Notes under the pieces: generated by a model | What the model was told of the DNA's origin: nothing | The model's database searches: none | What the model saw: the letters and a program-made list of their open reading frames with translations, nothing else | Made by a program: the position numbers and the translations under genes | NCBI GenBank assembly: GCA_003243425.1 | Contig: QFQP01000024.1 | Coordinates: forward strand, 1 to 64,000 | Source of the DNA: Archangium gephyra | GTDB lineage: Bacteria > Myxococcota > Myxococcia > Myxococcales > Myxococcaceae | Reading direction: 5' to 3' | Length of the DNA: 64,000 nt | Shown here: in pieces, positions 51,815 to 61,179 of the stretch | Layout: the number at the start of each line of letters is the position of its first letter | Position numbering within the stretch: the first letter of the stretch is position 1

Positions 51815-52855
51815 ATGAAAGTGAACGCGTGGGCCGCCGCTGCCGCTGGACAACCGATTTCACACACCCACATCGAGCGCCGGGAGGTCGGCCCGAAAGA
51901 CGTGCTCATCGAGATTCTGTGGAGCGGCATCTGCCACTCCGACCTGCACCAGGCGCGCGCCGAGTGGGGCCCGGCGACGTTCCCCATGGTGCCCGGTCAC
52001 GAGATCGTCGGCCGGGTGACGAAGATCGGCGCCGACGTGAAGACGCTGAAGGTCGGTGACCTCGCGGGCGTCGGGTGCCTCGTCGACTCGTGCCGCGAGT
52101 GCAGCTCGTGCACCAGCGACGACGAGCAGTTCTGCGAGAAGGGCGCGGCGGGCACCTACAACTCGACCGAGATGGACCGGAAGACGCCGACGTATGGCGG
52201 TTACAGCTCGCACGTGGTGGTGACCGAACACTTCGCGGTGCGCGTGCCCGATTCGCTCGACCCGTCGCGCGCCGCGCCGCTGTTGTGCGCGGGCATCACC
52301 ACCTACTCGCCGCTGCGGCAGTTCGACTGCAAGCCGGGCTCGAAGGTCGGCGTCGTGGGCCTCGGTGGCCTGGGTCACATGGCGGTGAAGCTCGCCGCGG
52401 CCATGGGCGCTGAGGTGACGATGTTGTCGACCTCGCCCTCGAAGAAGGCCGACGCGCAGCGCCTGGGCGCGGCGAACTTCGAGCTCACGACCGAGCGCGC
52501 CACGTTCAGGAAGTTGAAGAACCAGTTCGACCTCATCATCGACACCGTGTCGGCGACGCACGACCTCAACGCGCTGCTGCGCACCTTGAAGCCCTACGGC
52601 ACGCTCGCGCTCGTCGGTCTCCCGCCCGAGACGATTGCAGTGCACCCCTTCGCGCTGGTGATGGGCAACCGCCGCTTCGCCGGCTCGAACATCGGCGGCA
52701 TCCGCGAGACGCAGGAGATGCTCGAGTTCTGCGCGCTGCACAAGGTGATGTCCGACGTTGAAGTCATCGAGGCGAAGGACATCAACGTGGCCTGGGAGCG
52801 CATGGTGAAGAACGACGTGCGCTACCGCTTCGTCATCGACGGCAAGTCGTTCTGA
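51815..52855 (+). CDS. zinc-dependent alcohol dehydrogenase (CAD family)
   Basis: A 346-residue NADP-dependent dehydrogenase of the cinnamyl-alcohol/YahK type. Catalytic zinc ligands Cys40 and His62 (GHEIVG) are present, structural zinc ligands Cys93, Cys96, Cys99 and Cys107 are clear, and the nucleotide-binding GLGGLGHMAVKLA follows near 190-202. Expected to reduce aldehydes to alcohols with broad specificity. It lies 18 bases after the preceding anchored protein gene. Confidence 0.95.
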   Translation: MKVNAWAAAAAGQPISHTHIERREVGPKDVLIEILWSGICHSDLHQARAEWGPATFPMVPGHEIVGRVTKIGADVKTLKVGDLAGVGCLVDSCRECSSCTSDDEQFCEKGAAGTYNSTEMDRKTPTYGGYSSHVVVTEHFAVRVPDSLDPSRAAPLLCAGITTYSPLRQFDCKPGSKVGVVGLGGLGHMAVKLAAAMGAEVTMLSTSPSKKADAQRLGAANFELTTERATFRKLKNQFDLIIDTVSATHDLNALLRTLKPYGTLALVGLPPETIAVHPFALVMGNRRFAGSNIGGIRETQEMLEFCALHKVMSDVEVIEAKDINVAWERMVKNDVRYRFVIDGKSF

Positions 52856-52869
52856 GCGCGGAGAAGCCG

Positions 52870-54240
52870 ATGCGGACATGGCTCGTCAGCTGCGCGCTGG
52901 TGTTGTCGGCCTGCCCGCCACCGACGCCGACGGAAGACGGCGGTGTCGAACGCGATGCGGGTGAAGTCGTCGACGCCGGGGGCTCGTTCGTCGTCACCCG
53001 GCTCGACGCAGGCGTGCTCGATGGCGGCGCCCCGGTTCGCTACGAGCTGTTGAAGCTTCAAGTGGGCACCCATGCGGCCGCCTACGCGCAGTGGATGCCG
53101 GCGGTCTCGGCCGACGGCGGGCTGGCGCCGGTGCTGTTGCTCACCCGCCCGTACGACGGCATCGCGTGGACGGGTGAAGACGTCGACGCCCGCTGGTTCT
53201 CGAAAGGAACCGGCCTCTTCCCCGACGTCGACAGCCCCGACGCGCCCGCCAACCCGGGGGTCATCTCGTACGTGCCCATCACGCCGCAGCGCGAGGTCGA
53301 CGACACGTTCATCTGGCGGCTGCATGCCGTCTCGGTGCTCTCGGTGTACGGGCGCTTCTACGCAGGCGGCAGCATTCAGAACGACGTCGACGACATGGTC
53401 GCGGGCCTCGAGTTCCTCGCGCGTGAACCCGGTGTCGACACCTCGCGCATCGGAATCTTCGGCGGCAGCTGGGGCGGCTTCGAGGCGGTCTACGGGGCTG
53501 CGTACGCGCCGGAGAACGCCACCCCGAAGGTAGGCGTGGCGTTGTACCCGCTCACCGATTTCGCCAGCGAGGTCGACTTCGTCACGCGCGTGATGCCGGG
53601 CCGCTACACGCTGCCTGCGTCCATCGCGGCGAACGAGGCGTTCTTCGCGCCCTACCTGCGACGCATCGAGGCGACGACCGGTGGGCTCCCCGACGCCGGC
53701 GGCGACTATTCGCGCTTCGACGTCGACGCGGTGGCCTCGCGCCTGCGCACGCCGTTCCTCTTCGTGCATGACAGCTACGACACCCTGGTCGACGTGGCGC
53801 AGACCGAGCGGCTGGTGGCTGCGCAGCCCACGTTGATCAGCCCGCTCTACCTCCGTCACGCCGCGCCGCCCAACTGGGACATGGAGTTGACGAATCACGG
53901 ATCAGCCGTGGCCATGTACGGCGGTGGCGCGGTGCCGTTCGTCGTCGCGCGGTTGCTCAAGGCGCTTCACGACGGCCCGGTCATCTACGTGCCGTTCGAC
54001 GGCAGCTTCCTGCAGTTGCTCACCTTCGCCCGAGACCAGCAGCGCGCGGGCGCCAGCTACGCCGAGCTCGCGGCGCGGCTGCGTGAGCTCCTCGACCCGC
54101 GCGTGGTGCTGGTGAACGTCGTCGACGGTGCGCAGTACCCGGGGCCCGAAGGCGTGGCCCTCGCGGTGAACCTCGTGTGGGGCACCACCTTCACGGCCGC
54201 CACCATCGACGCTGCGCTCGCCAGCGGCCTGCCGCCCTGA
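52870..54240 (+). CDS. lipoprotein hydrolase (prolyl-oligopeptidase-like fold)
   Basis: A 456-residue lipoprotein with lipobox LSAC (Cys15), an acidic Asp/Gly-rich linker and an alpha/beta hydrolase domain: VLLLTRPYDGI, nucleophile motif IGIFGGSWGGFEAV, Asp in PFLFVHDSYDTLVD and His in ELTNHGSA. It resembles S9/S15-like peptidases or CocE-type esterases attached to the membrane; exact activity unknown. Fifteen bases separate it from the alcohol dehydrogenase. Confidence 0.85.
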   Translation: MRTWLVSCALVLSACPPPTPTEDGGVERDAGEVVDAGGSFVVTRLDAGVLDGGAPVRYELLKLQVGTHAAAYAQWMPAVSADGGLAPVLLLTRPYDGIAWTGEDVDARWFSKGTGLFPDVDSPDAPANPGVISYVPITPQREVDDTFIWRLHAVSVLSVYGRFYAGGSIQNDVDDMVAGLEFLAREPGVDTSRIGIFGGSWGGFEAVYGAAYAPENATPKVGVALYPLTDFASEVDFVTRVMPGRYTLPASIAANEAFFAPYLRRIEATTGGLPDAGGDYSRFDVDAVASRLRTPFLFVHDSYDTLVDVAQTERLVAAQPTLISPLYLRHAAPPNWDMELTNHGSAVAMYGGGAVPFVVARLLKALHDGPVIYVPFDGSFLQLLTFARDQQRAGASYAELAARLRELLDPRVVLVNVVDGAQYPGPEGVALAVNLVWGTTFTAATIDAALASGLPP

Positions 54241-54345
54241 GCGCCCGCATAGAAAGACGTGTGGACAGGCGTTCAGTACGCCCCGCTCCCACCTGAGGAA
54301 TTCGCGCGACGCGATGCAGCACGTGAGTCGTACACTTCACGTCAC

Positions 54346-55566
54346 ATGAACGTCGTCTTCCTCGCGCCCTCGTACCCGCCGGAGATGCAGCAGTACACCC
54401 GTGGTCTCGCCGAAGTCGGCGCCAACGTGTTCGGCGTTGGTGATTCGTCGCGGCACGCGCTGCCGCCGTCACTCAAGCCGTACCTCGCCGACTACCTCCA
54501 GGTGCCGCGCATCATGGACGAAGACGACGTCATCAACCGCGTCACCGCGTGGCTTCGGGGCCGCCGCGTCGACCGCGTGCTCGCCAACTGGGAGCCGCTG
54601 GTGATTCTCGCCGCGCGCCTGCGTGAGAAATACGGAATGCCCGGCATGTCGGTCGACACCGTCACCGGCTTTCGCGACAAGCAGTTGATGAAGGACCGCG
54701 TGAAGGCCGCGGGGCTGCGGGTGCCGTACGCGTTCAAGTGCACCTCGGAGCGCGAGATGCGCGAGGCCAACGAGAAGATCGGCTTCCCGATGATTCTCAA
54801 GCCCATCAGCGGCGCCGGCAGCGCCGACACGTACAAGGTCACCAGCAAGCAGGAACTCGACGCGGCCATCACGGCCATGCGCCACGTGCAGGTCGTCAGC
54901 TGCGAAGAGTTCATCGAAGGCGAGGAGTTCACCTACGACACGGTCTGCATCGGCGGAAACCCGGCGTACGAGAACGTCGCCGCGTATCTGCCCAAGCCGC
55001 TCATCGCGCGCACCAACGAGTGGATTTCGCCGGTCATCATCACCGTGAAGAACCTCGAGCAGCCGAAGCTGCGGCCCGGCATCGAGCTCGGTCGCAAGGT
55101 GCTCAAGGCGCTCAACATGGGCGACGGCTTCACGCACATGGAGTGGTTCCTCACGCCGAAGGGCGAAGCGGTGTTCGGTGAAATCGGCTGCCGCCCGGGC
55201 GGTGCGCACCTCGTCGACCAGATGAACTACACCGGTGACATCGACCTCTTCCGCGAGTGGGCGCGCGTGGCCTGCTGGCGCAGCTTCGAGGCGTCGACGA
55301 AGCGCAAGTACAACGCCGGCGTCATCTTCAAGCGCGCGCTCGGTCAGGGCCGCATCACCCGCATCACGGGCCTGGGTGATTACCTGCGGCGCTACGGCGA
55401 CCACGTGGTCGAAGAGCAGCTGCTGCGCCCCGGCACCATGCGCCGCAACTGGAAGCAGACGCTGTTGTCCGACGGCCACCTCATGGTGCGCCATGAGAAC
55501 TGGGACGAGGCGTACAAAATCAGCTTCGCCGCGGCGACCGACATCACGCTGTTCGCCGGCGGGTAG
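54346..55566 (+). CDS. ATP-grasp ligase, paralogue 3
   Basis: A 406-residue ATP-grasp ligase, nearest in layout to paralogue 1: MNVVFLAPSYPPEMQQYTRG, ATP loop ILKPISGAGSADTYK (about 147-161), CEEFIEGEEFTYDTV near 186-200 and metal strand HMEWFLTPKG...GEIGCRPGG. It is monocistronic in this window. The similar length and common motifs of the three genes suggest a duplicated enzyme family with different substrates. Confidence 0.85.
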   Translation: MNVVFLAPSYPPEMQQYTRGLAEVGANVFGVGDSSRHALPPSLKPYLADYLQVPRIMDEDDVINRVTAWLRGRRVDRVLANWEPLVILAARLREKYGMPGMSVDTVTGFRDKQLMKDRVKAAGLRVPYAFKCTSEREMREANEKIGFPMILKPISGAGSADTYKVTSKQELDAAITAMRHVQVVSCEEFIEGEEFTYDTVCIGGNPAYENVAAYLPKPLIARTNEWISPVIITVKNLEQPKLRPGIELGRKVLKALNMGDGFTHMEWFLTPKGEAVFGEIGCRPGGAHLVDQMNYTGDIDLFREWARVACWRSFEASTKRKYNAGVIFKRALGQGRITRITGLGDYLRRYGDHVVEEQLLRPGTMRRNWKQTLLSDGHLMVRHENWDEAYKISFAAATDITLFAGG

Positions 55567-55631
55567 AGAACGTCGTGACCGGCGGTCGGCAGCTCGCAGC
55601 GAAACTTCGGAGCTCGTAGGGGGAAAGCGCG

Positions 55632-56102
55632 ATGGACATCGTCGAGTTGCAGGGAACGCCGGGCAATCGTCTCGGTCACCTCGGGCCGTTGCTGGTGGTG
55701 GTGGCCAACACGAACCCCGACCTCGAAGACCTCGACGCGGTGGCCGTCGCGCAGCGCCAGTTGATCGCCACGTACGGCTATTTCGCGATGGCGCTGTTTT
55801 CGATGAAGACGCCGCGCGCGTCGGGCCCCGAGGTGCTCGACCGCATCAGGCGCAACGAAGAGGAGCTGCGCGGCAAGTCACTGGGCACGGTGATGGTGGT
55901 GTTGCAGCGCGGCCTGGCGGCCAGCCTTTCGCGCACGTTCATGGCCGCTACCACGCTGGTCGCTTCGAACCCCACCTACGTCGAGAAGAACATCGAAGAA
56001 GCCGCCGACAAGGTGAAGGCGATGCAGGGCATGCCTCCCGAAATCACCGGCGATGCGGACCTGGTGACGAAGCTCACGGCGTTCATCGCAGGCGCGAAGT
56101 GA
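55632..56102 (+). CDS. conserved-looking cytosolic protein, unknown function
   Basis: A 156-residue soluble protein (MDIVELQGTPGNRLGHLGPL, then ATYGYFAMALFSMKTP and SLGTVMVVLQRGLAAS), resembling a group of myxobacterial proteins of similar pattern, based on memory rather than any search. No catalytic motif. It follows the ATP-grasp gene by 65 bases and converges with the ECF gene after 38 bases. Confidence 0.65.
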   Translation: MDIVELQGTPGNRLGHLGPLLVVVANTNPDLEDLDAVAVAQRQLIATYGYFAMALFSMKTPRASGPEVLDRIRRNEEELRGKSLGTVMVVLQRGLAASLSRTFMAATTLVASNPTYVEKNIEEAADKVKAMQGMPPEITGDADLVTKLTAFIAGAK

Positions 56103-56140
56103 CGCTCGACGCGGCGCTGCTTCAGGCACCCTGCGCGCGC

Positions 56141-56707
56141 TCACCGGAAGGGCGAGTTCTCGACGCAGCTCCGGAGCCGCTCACGTGCGCGATGCAGGGT
56201 GACCGCGACGTTGCCCGGTGAGAGCCCGAGCGCCTGCGCCACGTCGTCACCCGAGTCACCGTCGAGCAGCCGCGCCATCACCACCGCGCGCTGAGCCCCC
56301 TTCAGGGTCTGAATGCAGCCGGTGAGCGTCACGTGCTCCCGCGCGCGTTGAAGCGCGTCGTCGAGCGACACCGTCTCGTTCGCGCGGTTCATCACGTGCT
56401 CGAGCGGCACACTGCCCCGCCCGTGTCGCCGCCGCGCGTTTCGTGCCTGGTTCCTCGTCAACGTGGCCAGCAGCCGAATGGCGTCATCCGGCTTCGTCTC
56501 CAGCGACCTCCACCGTGCGCGCGTCAGGAACGTCATCGCGGCTTCCTGCACGGCGTCGAGCGCCTCTTCGCCGGTCAGCCCCTCCGACACCGCGATTCGA
56601 ACCAGCGTCGAACGGTGCTCGCGCACCAGCGAACCGAGCCACTCGGTGCGGGGCAGCGCCCGCCGGGTCACGGGTCGCAACAGCGTGGAGACCGCTTTCA
56701 TCAACAT
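56141..56707 (-). CDS. ECF RNA polymerase sigma factor
   Basis: A 188-residue sigma factor with region 2 (GLTGEEALDAVQEAAMTFLT) and region 4 (AVVMARLLDGDSGDDVAQAL, then SPGNVAVTLHRARERL). The ATG at 56707 has a GGAGG ribosome site 6 bases upstream. No anti-sigma gene is nearby. It is divergent from a peroxiredoxin-like gene across a 75-base gap with a perfect palindrome, so the two may be controlled together by a redox-responsive repressor. Confidence 0.88.
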   Translation of the reverse strand: MLMKAVSTLLRPVTRRALPRTEWLGSLVREHRSTLVRIAVSEGLTGEEALDAVQEAAMTFLTRARWRSLETKPDDAIRLLATLTRNQARNARRRHGRGSVPLEHVMNRANETVSLDDALQRAREHVTLTGCIQTLKGAQRAVVMARLLDGDSGDDVAQALGLSPGNVAVTLHRARERLRSCVENSPFR

Positions 56708-56737
56708 GTGCGCCTCCAGAGGTATCGGGCTGTGCGG

Positions 56738-56756
56738 GAATTACACGCTGTAATTC
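56738..56756. promoter_or_regulatory. perfect 19-bp palindrome between sigma and peroxiredoxin genes
   Basis: GAATTACA-CGC-TGTAATTC has perfect 8-base arms and stands out as AT-rich in a GC-rich genome. It sits centrally between the two divergent genes. The core TTACA-N3-TGTAA is similar in kind to several dimeric repressor sites (BlaI/CopY, Fur/PerR, GntR type), so the protein that binds cannot be named. Confidence 0.65.
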
Positions 56757-56782
56757 TCTTCGGGGTCGCGACCTTGGGGCGC

Positions 56783-57325
56783 ATGACGACCTCCCGACTG
56801 ATTCCCGGTAGCCGCATCGCGCCCTTCACCGTCGACACGCTGTCTCACGGCACCGTGAACGTTCCGGGCGCGGAGTACACGCATCTGCAGTTCCGCCGCT
56901 TCGCCGGCTGCCCGGTCTGCAATCTCCACGTGCGCAGCTTCGCGAAGGCGCAACCGCAGCTCGCCGACGCCGGCGTGCAGACCGTCGCCTTCTTCCATTC
57001 ATCAGCCGGGTCGATGCTCCCGTTCCAGGGTGAGCTGCCGTTCGCGGTGGTGCCCGATGTCGAGCGTCGTTGGTACACGCAGTTCGGCGTCGAACGTTCT
57101 GCGCTGGCGGGGCTTCACCCTGCGGCCATGTGGGCGGCGATGCGCGGCGCGGCGACGGTGAAGTCCAACCCGCTCCGTGGCGAAGGTGGCGCCAGCGGGC
57201 TGCCCGCCGACTTTCTGCTCGACGCGCAGGGCACCATCGTCGCCTTGAAGTACGGCGCCCACGCCGACGACGCATGGTCGGTCGACGACGTGTGCGCGCT
57301 CGCGCGGCGAAGCAGGGCGGCCTGA
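56783..57325 (+). CDS. peroxiredoxin/thioredoxin-fold protein
   Basis: A 180-residue AhpC/TSA-like protein. The redox motif CPVCNLHVRSF (Cys near 43 and 46) replaces the usual PxxxTxxC of peroxiredoxins, so it more resembles the DUF899/AhpC-like or SelL subfamily; the rest keeps the thioredoxin-like order (VQTVAFFHSSAGSM, FLLDAQGTIVALKYG). Likely reduces peroxide or disulfides in the cytoplasm. It is divergent from the ECF gene across the palindrome and ends next to the ABC-F gene. Confidence 0.8.
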   Translation: MTTSRLIPGSRIAPFTVDTLSHGTVNVPGAEYTHLQFRRFAGCPVCNLHVRSFAKAQPQLADAGVQTVAFFHSSAGSMLPFQGELPFAVVPDVERRWYTQFGVERSALAGLHPAAMWAAMRGAATVKSNPLRGEGGASGLPADFLLDAQGTIVALKYGAHADDAWSVDDVCALARRSRAA

Positions 57326-58789
57326 TCACCCGAGCAGCAGCTGCTTCGACGTCACCGCTTCACCGAGCGCCTCGTCGTGCGTCACCAGCAGCAGAGCCCC
57401 CGGGTACGCGGTGAGCGCGGCCTGCAGCCGCTCGATGGCCGGCAGGTCGAGGTGGTTCGTCGGCTCATCGAGCACCGTGAGCCACGCCTGCTGCGCGAGG
57501 CCCGCCGCCAGCCGCAACTTCCGACCTTCACCGGGTGACGGCGCGCGCGTGGCGAGCAACTTCTCGGGCTCGACGCCCAACGCGTGCACCAGTTGGAAGA
57601 CGCGACCGCGTTCGTCGGGCGGCAACTGCTTGACCGCTTCGAGATCCTCCAGCGTCTCGTCGAGCGACAGCTCCTGCGGCAGCCACAGCACGCGCTCCGG
57701 GGGCAACGTCGAGGCTTCGCGCACGCGGTGGAGCAACGTGGTCTTTCCCGCGCCGTTGCGACCACGAACCCACACGTGCTCGTCGCGGCCCAGCGCGAGC
57801 TGCGTCACGTCGTTCGCGTGCTCGAGCGCCGCTTCGTCGAGCGTCAGCACCACGCTTCGTGGGCACGGCTCCCAGTCGATGAACAGCTGCTGGCCCGGGT
57901 CGTCGCGAACGACGATGGCCGCCAGTTCGTCGCTCAACGCGTCGGCCTTGCGCGCGGTTCTCCGCAGTGACGCCGCGTGCATCTTCTCAGCCATCTCGGC
58001 GCGGCCGCCGGACATCAAGGTGCGCGCGTCCGAGTCGTACCTGCTGCGCATGCGCTCGCCGGTGTTGCGTTGCCGCGAGCTGGCTTCGAGCGTGCGCCGC
58101 TTGTCGTCGAGGCGACGGCGTTCCTTCTGCAGGGCGCGCCGGGTCTCCAACTGGGCGTCACGCAGTTGCCGGGCCTCCAGCGACCACGCGGCGTGCGCCT
58201 GGGTGAAAGGCGCGTTCCACAGGCGCGCAGTACCGCCGTGCACGCGCAACGTCGCCTGCGTCAACGCGTCGAGCAGCGCGCGGTCGTGCGAGACCACCAC
58301 GCCCACGCCGCCGAAGCCCCCGAGGGTGTCGACCAGCAAGCGCCGACCATCGGCGTCGAGGTGATTGGTGGGCTCGTCGAGCAGCAGCACGTCGGGCTCG
58401 CTCCACAACGCCGCGCCCAGCTGCCAGCGCTTGCGCTCACCGGGCGACAACGTCGGCCAACGGTCGAGTTGCGTGGGCTCGAGCCGCAGCCTCCCGTGCA
58501 GGCGGCGCGCGAGCCCGTCGCCGGCCCACGCGAACGACGTCAGCGCGTCACTCGCGAGCTCCACGCGTTGTTCACACACCACCACGCGCGCGTCCTTCGG
58601 TTCGCGTTTGAGCTGGCCGGCGGTGGGCTGCAGCTCGCCGGTAATCAACCGCAACAGGGTCGTCTTGCCGGCGCCGTTGGCACCGACGAGCCCCGTCCAG
58701 CCGGAGGTCAGATGAAAGGAGACGTCTTCGAAGAGCGACGACGACGCGTCGTACGCAAAGCCCACTTCGTGGGCGCGAATGGATGACAT
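57326..58789 (-). CDS. ABC-F family ATPase
   Basis: A 487-residue protein with two ABC ATPase domains and no membrane segments. First Walker A GANGAGKTT at 36-44, signature LSPGERKRWQLG, Walker B VLLLDEPTNHLD; second Walker A GRNGAGKTT, signature SPGEGRKLRLAAGLA, Walker B LTVLDEPTNHLD. The domains are joined by an Arg-rich linker. ABC-F proteins act on ribosomes, either protecting them from antibiotics or helping stalled translation; which applies is unclear. Start at ATG 58789. Confidence 0.93.
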   Translation of the reverse strand: MSSIRAHEVGFAYDASSSLFEDVSFHLTSGWTGLVGANGAGKTTLLRLITGELQPTAGQLKREPKDARVVVCEQRVELASDALTSFAWAGDGLARRLHGRLRLEPTQLDRWPTLSPGERKRWQLGAALWSEPDVLLLDEPTNHLDADGRRLLVDTLGGFGGVGVVVSHDRALLDALTQATLRVHGGTARLWNAPFTQAHAAWSLEARQLRDAQLETRRALQKERRRLDDKRRTLEASSRQRNTGERMRSRYDSDARTLMSGGRAEMAEKMHAASLRRTARKADALSDELAAIVVRDDPGQQLFIDWEPCPRSVVLTLDEAALEHANDVTQLALGRDEHVWVRGRNGAGKTTLLHRVREASTLPPERVLWLPQELSLDETLEDLEAVKQLPPDERGRVFQLVHALGVEPEKLLATRAPSPGEGRKLRLAAGLAQQAWLTVLDEPTNHLDLPAIERLQAALTAYPGALLLVTHDEALGEAVTSKQLLLG

Positions 58790-58941
58790 GGAGAACCCAG
58801 CAAGGTCGGTGAAACCACTTCGACGCTGTGACGGGTTCAGGCGCGCATGGACGCGACCCGGGAAGGCCGCGACACACTTCTTAACTGCATCACGTGGGCG
58901 GTGCACGCGTCACAGCCCGGTGAGAAAGTCAGGAGCTCCAC

Positions 58942-59718
58942 ATGAACCGCGCGCTTCCCATCGTCTCCATCTGTCTCGCGTTGCTGGCCTTCGGCGTGGC
59001 GTTGATGCCTCGCGGTGAGCCGCCGCTGCCCGCGCCGGTCATCGAAGATTCCGGCAACGACGACGAGCTCGAGTACCTCAAGCGCCGCGTCGAGCTGGTC
59101 GAAGACGACAACCGCGCGCTGTGGGACCGCGTGGTGATGCTGGAGCGCCGGCCAGTCGCGGTGGGTGACGGCGGCTTCGTGTCGGCGCCGCCGGCGGCCG
59201 GGCTCGAAGCCGAGGTGCAGAAGCTCCGCGCCGAGCTCCGCAGCGTGATGGCCGGAGAGGTGTTGACCGACCCGCAGGCGCGCGATGCGTTGAAGGAGGT
59301 CATTCGTGAGGCCGAGGCAGACGCGCAGCGGCAGCGCTTCGAGGACTTCATCGAGCGCCGCAACAAGGTGGCCAGCGACCAGAAGCAGAAGTGGGCGGGG
59401 TTCATCGCCAACTCGAAGCTCTCGTACGAGGCCGAGACGAAGTTGAACGAGCGCCTCGCGCTCGAAGAGGCCGAGCGCAACAAGCGCATGGAGCAGGTGC
59501 GCCTCGGGGAGCAGACCTGGCAGGAGGTCTCGCAGTACCTGCGCAACCAGCGCCGCGAGACGGATCAGGAGATGACGCAGATGCTCGATGAGGGGCAGCG
59601 CAAGGAGTACCAGCAGCTGCGTCGGGAAGATCAGGGTGGCCGCTCGCAACGCACCCGCGAAGGTGGCGGTTTTCGCGAAGGTGGCGAGCGCACCAACCAG
59701 CGGCCCTCGAAGCGTTGA
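58942..59718 (+). CDS. anchored coiled-coil protein, possibly Spy/LTxxQ-like
   Basis: A 258-residue protein with an N-terminal membrane helix (about 5-22), a coiled coil (about 40-70), an Ala/Pro linker and a long charged helical region (90-235) rich in Glu, Arg and Gln, with QMLDEGQRKEYQQLRRE near the end resembling the LTxxQ motif of periplasmic Spy/CpxP-type proteins. A Gly/Arg-rich tail follows. Function unknown; it converges with the glycosyltransferase gene. Confidence 0.7.
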   Translation: MNRALPIVSICLALLAFGVALMPRGEPPLPAPVIEDSGNDDELEYLKRRVELVEDDNRALWDRVVMLERRPVAVGDGGFVSAPPAAGLEAEVQKLRAELRSVMAGEVLTDPQARDALKEVIREAEADAQRQRFEDFIERRNKVASDQKQKWAGFIANSKLSYEAETKLNERLALEEAERNKRMEQVRLGEQTWQEVSQYLRNQRRETDQEMTQMLDEGQRKEYQQLRREDQGGRSQRTREGGGFREGGERTNQRPSKR

Positions 59719-61179
59719 TTAGTCGGCGCAGTCGACGTGCGTCACGATGAAGCGCGGGTCGGTGCAGAACAGCCGCGTGAGTCGGGGCGTCGGTACCAGG
59801 TAGCGCGTCTGCACGCAGCGCAGCTCGTCGAGGCGCACGTACACCTGAGGCCAGTCGCCGGGGCAGCCGGCGTCACAGCGGCACTGCCTGGGGTGCGCCA
59901 GGCGCAGGTTCACGCCGCGGCTCTTGAGGTACTCGTTGCTCGCCAGCTTCACGTGCCCGCGGAAGGTGATGGGCACGTCGGGCTGGTGCGCGATGGCCGC
60001 ATCGTTGAGGCCCCACTCGTCGACGGTGAAGCCTCCGAACTCGTACGGCAGCGTTCCTGCGAGCGCAGTCGAGATGCGCGTGTCGGGTGGCAACACCTCG
60101 CGGAGCTTCGCCCCGATTTCCAGACCGTCTTCGACGAGCTCGTTCATCTCATCGATGGTGTTCATGCCGAACGCGTTCTCCATGCGCGGCGGTAATGCCG
60201 CCAGCGCGAGCGCCGAGACCGCGATGCCCAGCGTGAGCCGCGGGCGCTCATCGGCCGCGCGTGAAAGCCCCCACGCGAGCAGTGGAATGACCTCGAAGGC
60301 GAAGCGGTACTCCATGAAGTCGCCGCCGACCTTCGCCACGTAGATGACGTACAGCCCGAGGCACAGCGCGACGAAGCGCGTCGACGGTTGCTTCCACGTG
60401 AAGGGCAACGCGAGCGCCAGCAGCACCACGCCCGGTTCGCTCTGCGCGAAGCCACCCCAGTACGCCCAGCCCGCGGCCCACTGCGCGAGGTGCGCGCTCT
60501 TGGCGAAGTAGGTGTTGGGCACCAGCGCGTGAAAGGTGAACCAGCGGAACGCCACGAGGCCGAGGAAGCCGAGGGCGACGAGCGCTCCGATGCGAAGCGC
60601 GCGGCCCCGCGACACGGTGAAGAGCACCAGCACGAAGGCGCCCACGAAGAGCGCACCGTCAGGCCGCGTGGCGCACAACAGCACCGAGACCAGCGCTGCA
60701 GGAAGCACGTCGCTGCGGTCGAGGCACTCGGCGAGGAGCACGATGAGCAGGGCCGCGAAACTCGTCTCGAGCCCGGAACCGGCGAGCCCGAGCAGCCCAT
60801 GCGTCACGCCCGGAATGGCCGCCAGCACCACGGCCGCGCCCCTGGCCACCGCTTTTCCCCTGAAGCCGCGGGCGAGGATGAAGGCCACCACCGCGAGGTG
60901 GCTCACCAGCCCCAGCGTGCGCGTGAACAGCAACGGCGCGGCGCCCAGCTTCATGGCGAGCGCGGTCAGCAACACCCACGCGAGGTTGGTGAAGCCTTCG
61001 AGCGGCCCGTCTTCGACGTTGTAGACGAAGCCCGCGCCCTCGATGAGGTGACGCGCGTAGCGGAAGGAGATCCACGCGTCGTCGAGCGCGACGCGCTCCG
61101 CCGTGTGCCACCGGAGGAGATTCCAGGCCGCGATGACGGTGAACGCCGCCGCGCACCACAGCCGCTCCGAACGCGTCAT
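59719..61179 (-). CDS. GT39-like multipass glycosyltransferase
   Basis: A 486-residue protein with about 10-12 transmembrane helices and the first-loop acidic motif VALDDAWISFRYARHLIEG, typical of ArnT/PMT-like enzymes that move sugars from polyprenyl-phosphate donors. The soluble C-terminus carries VDEWGLNDAAIAHQPDVPI and several cysteines. The broken gene at 35618-36777 is a paralogue. Its start overlaps the upstream FBP gene by 4 bases (ATGA). Sugar and acceptor unknown. Confidence 0.85.
   Translation of the reverse strand: MTRSERLWCAAAFTVIAAWNLLRWHTAERVALDDAWISFRYARHLIEGAGFVYNVEDGPLEGFTNLAWVLLTALAMKLGAAPLLFTRTLGLVSHLAVVAFILARGFRGKAVARGAAVVLAAIPGVTHGLLGLAGSGLETSFAALLIVLLAECLDRSDVLPAALVSVLLCATRPDGALFVGAFVLVLFTVSRGRALRIGALVALGFLGLVAFRWFTFHALVPNTYFAKSAHLAQWAAGWAYWGGFAQSEPGVVLLALALPFTWKQPSTRFVALCLGLYVIYVAKVGGDFMEYRFAFEVIPLLAWGLSRAADERPRLTLGIAVSALALAALPPRMENAFGMNTIDEMNELVEDGLEIGAKLREVLPPDTRISTALAGTLPYEFGGFTVDEWGLNDAAIAHQPDVPITFRGHVKLASNEYLKSRGVNLRLAHPRQCRCDAGCPGDWPQVYVRLDELRCVQTRYLVPTPRLTRLFCTDPRFIVTHVDCAD

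Noticed and set aside
49952..51853. A 633-codon minus-strand frame opposite two secreted-protein genes.
   Set aside because: Shadow composition; the plus-strand genes have signal sequences and sensible starts.
58790..58941. Antibiotic-responsive leader upstream of the ABC-F gene.
   Set aside because: An upstream in-frame extension exists but no leader peptide with attenuator hairpins could be made out.
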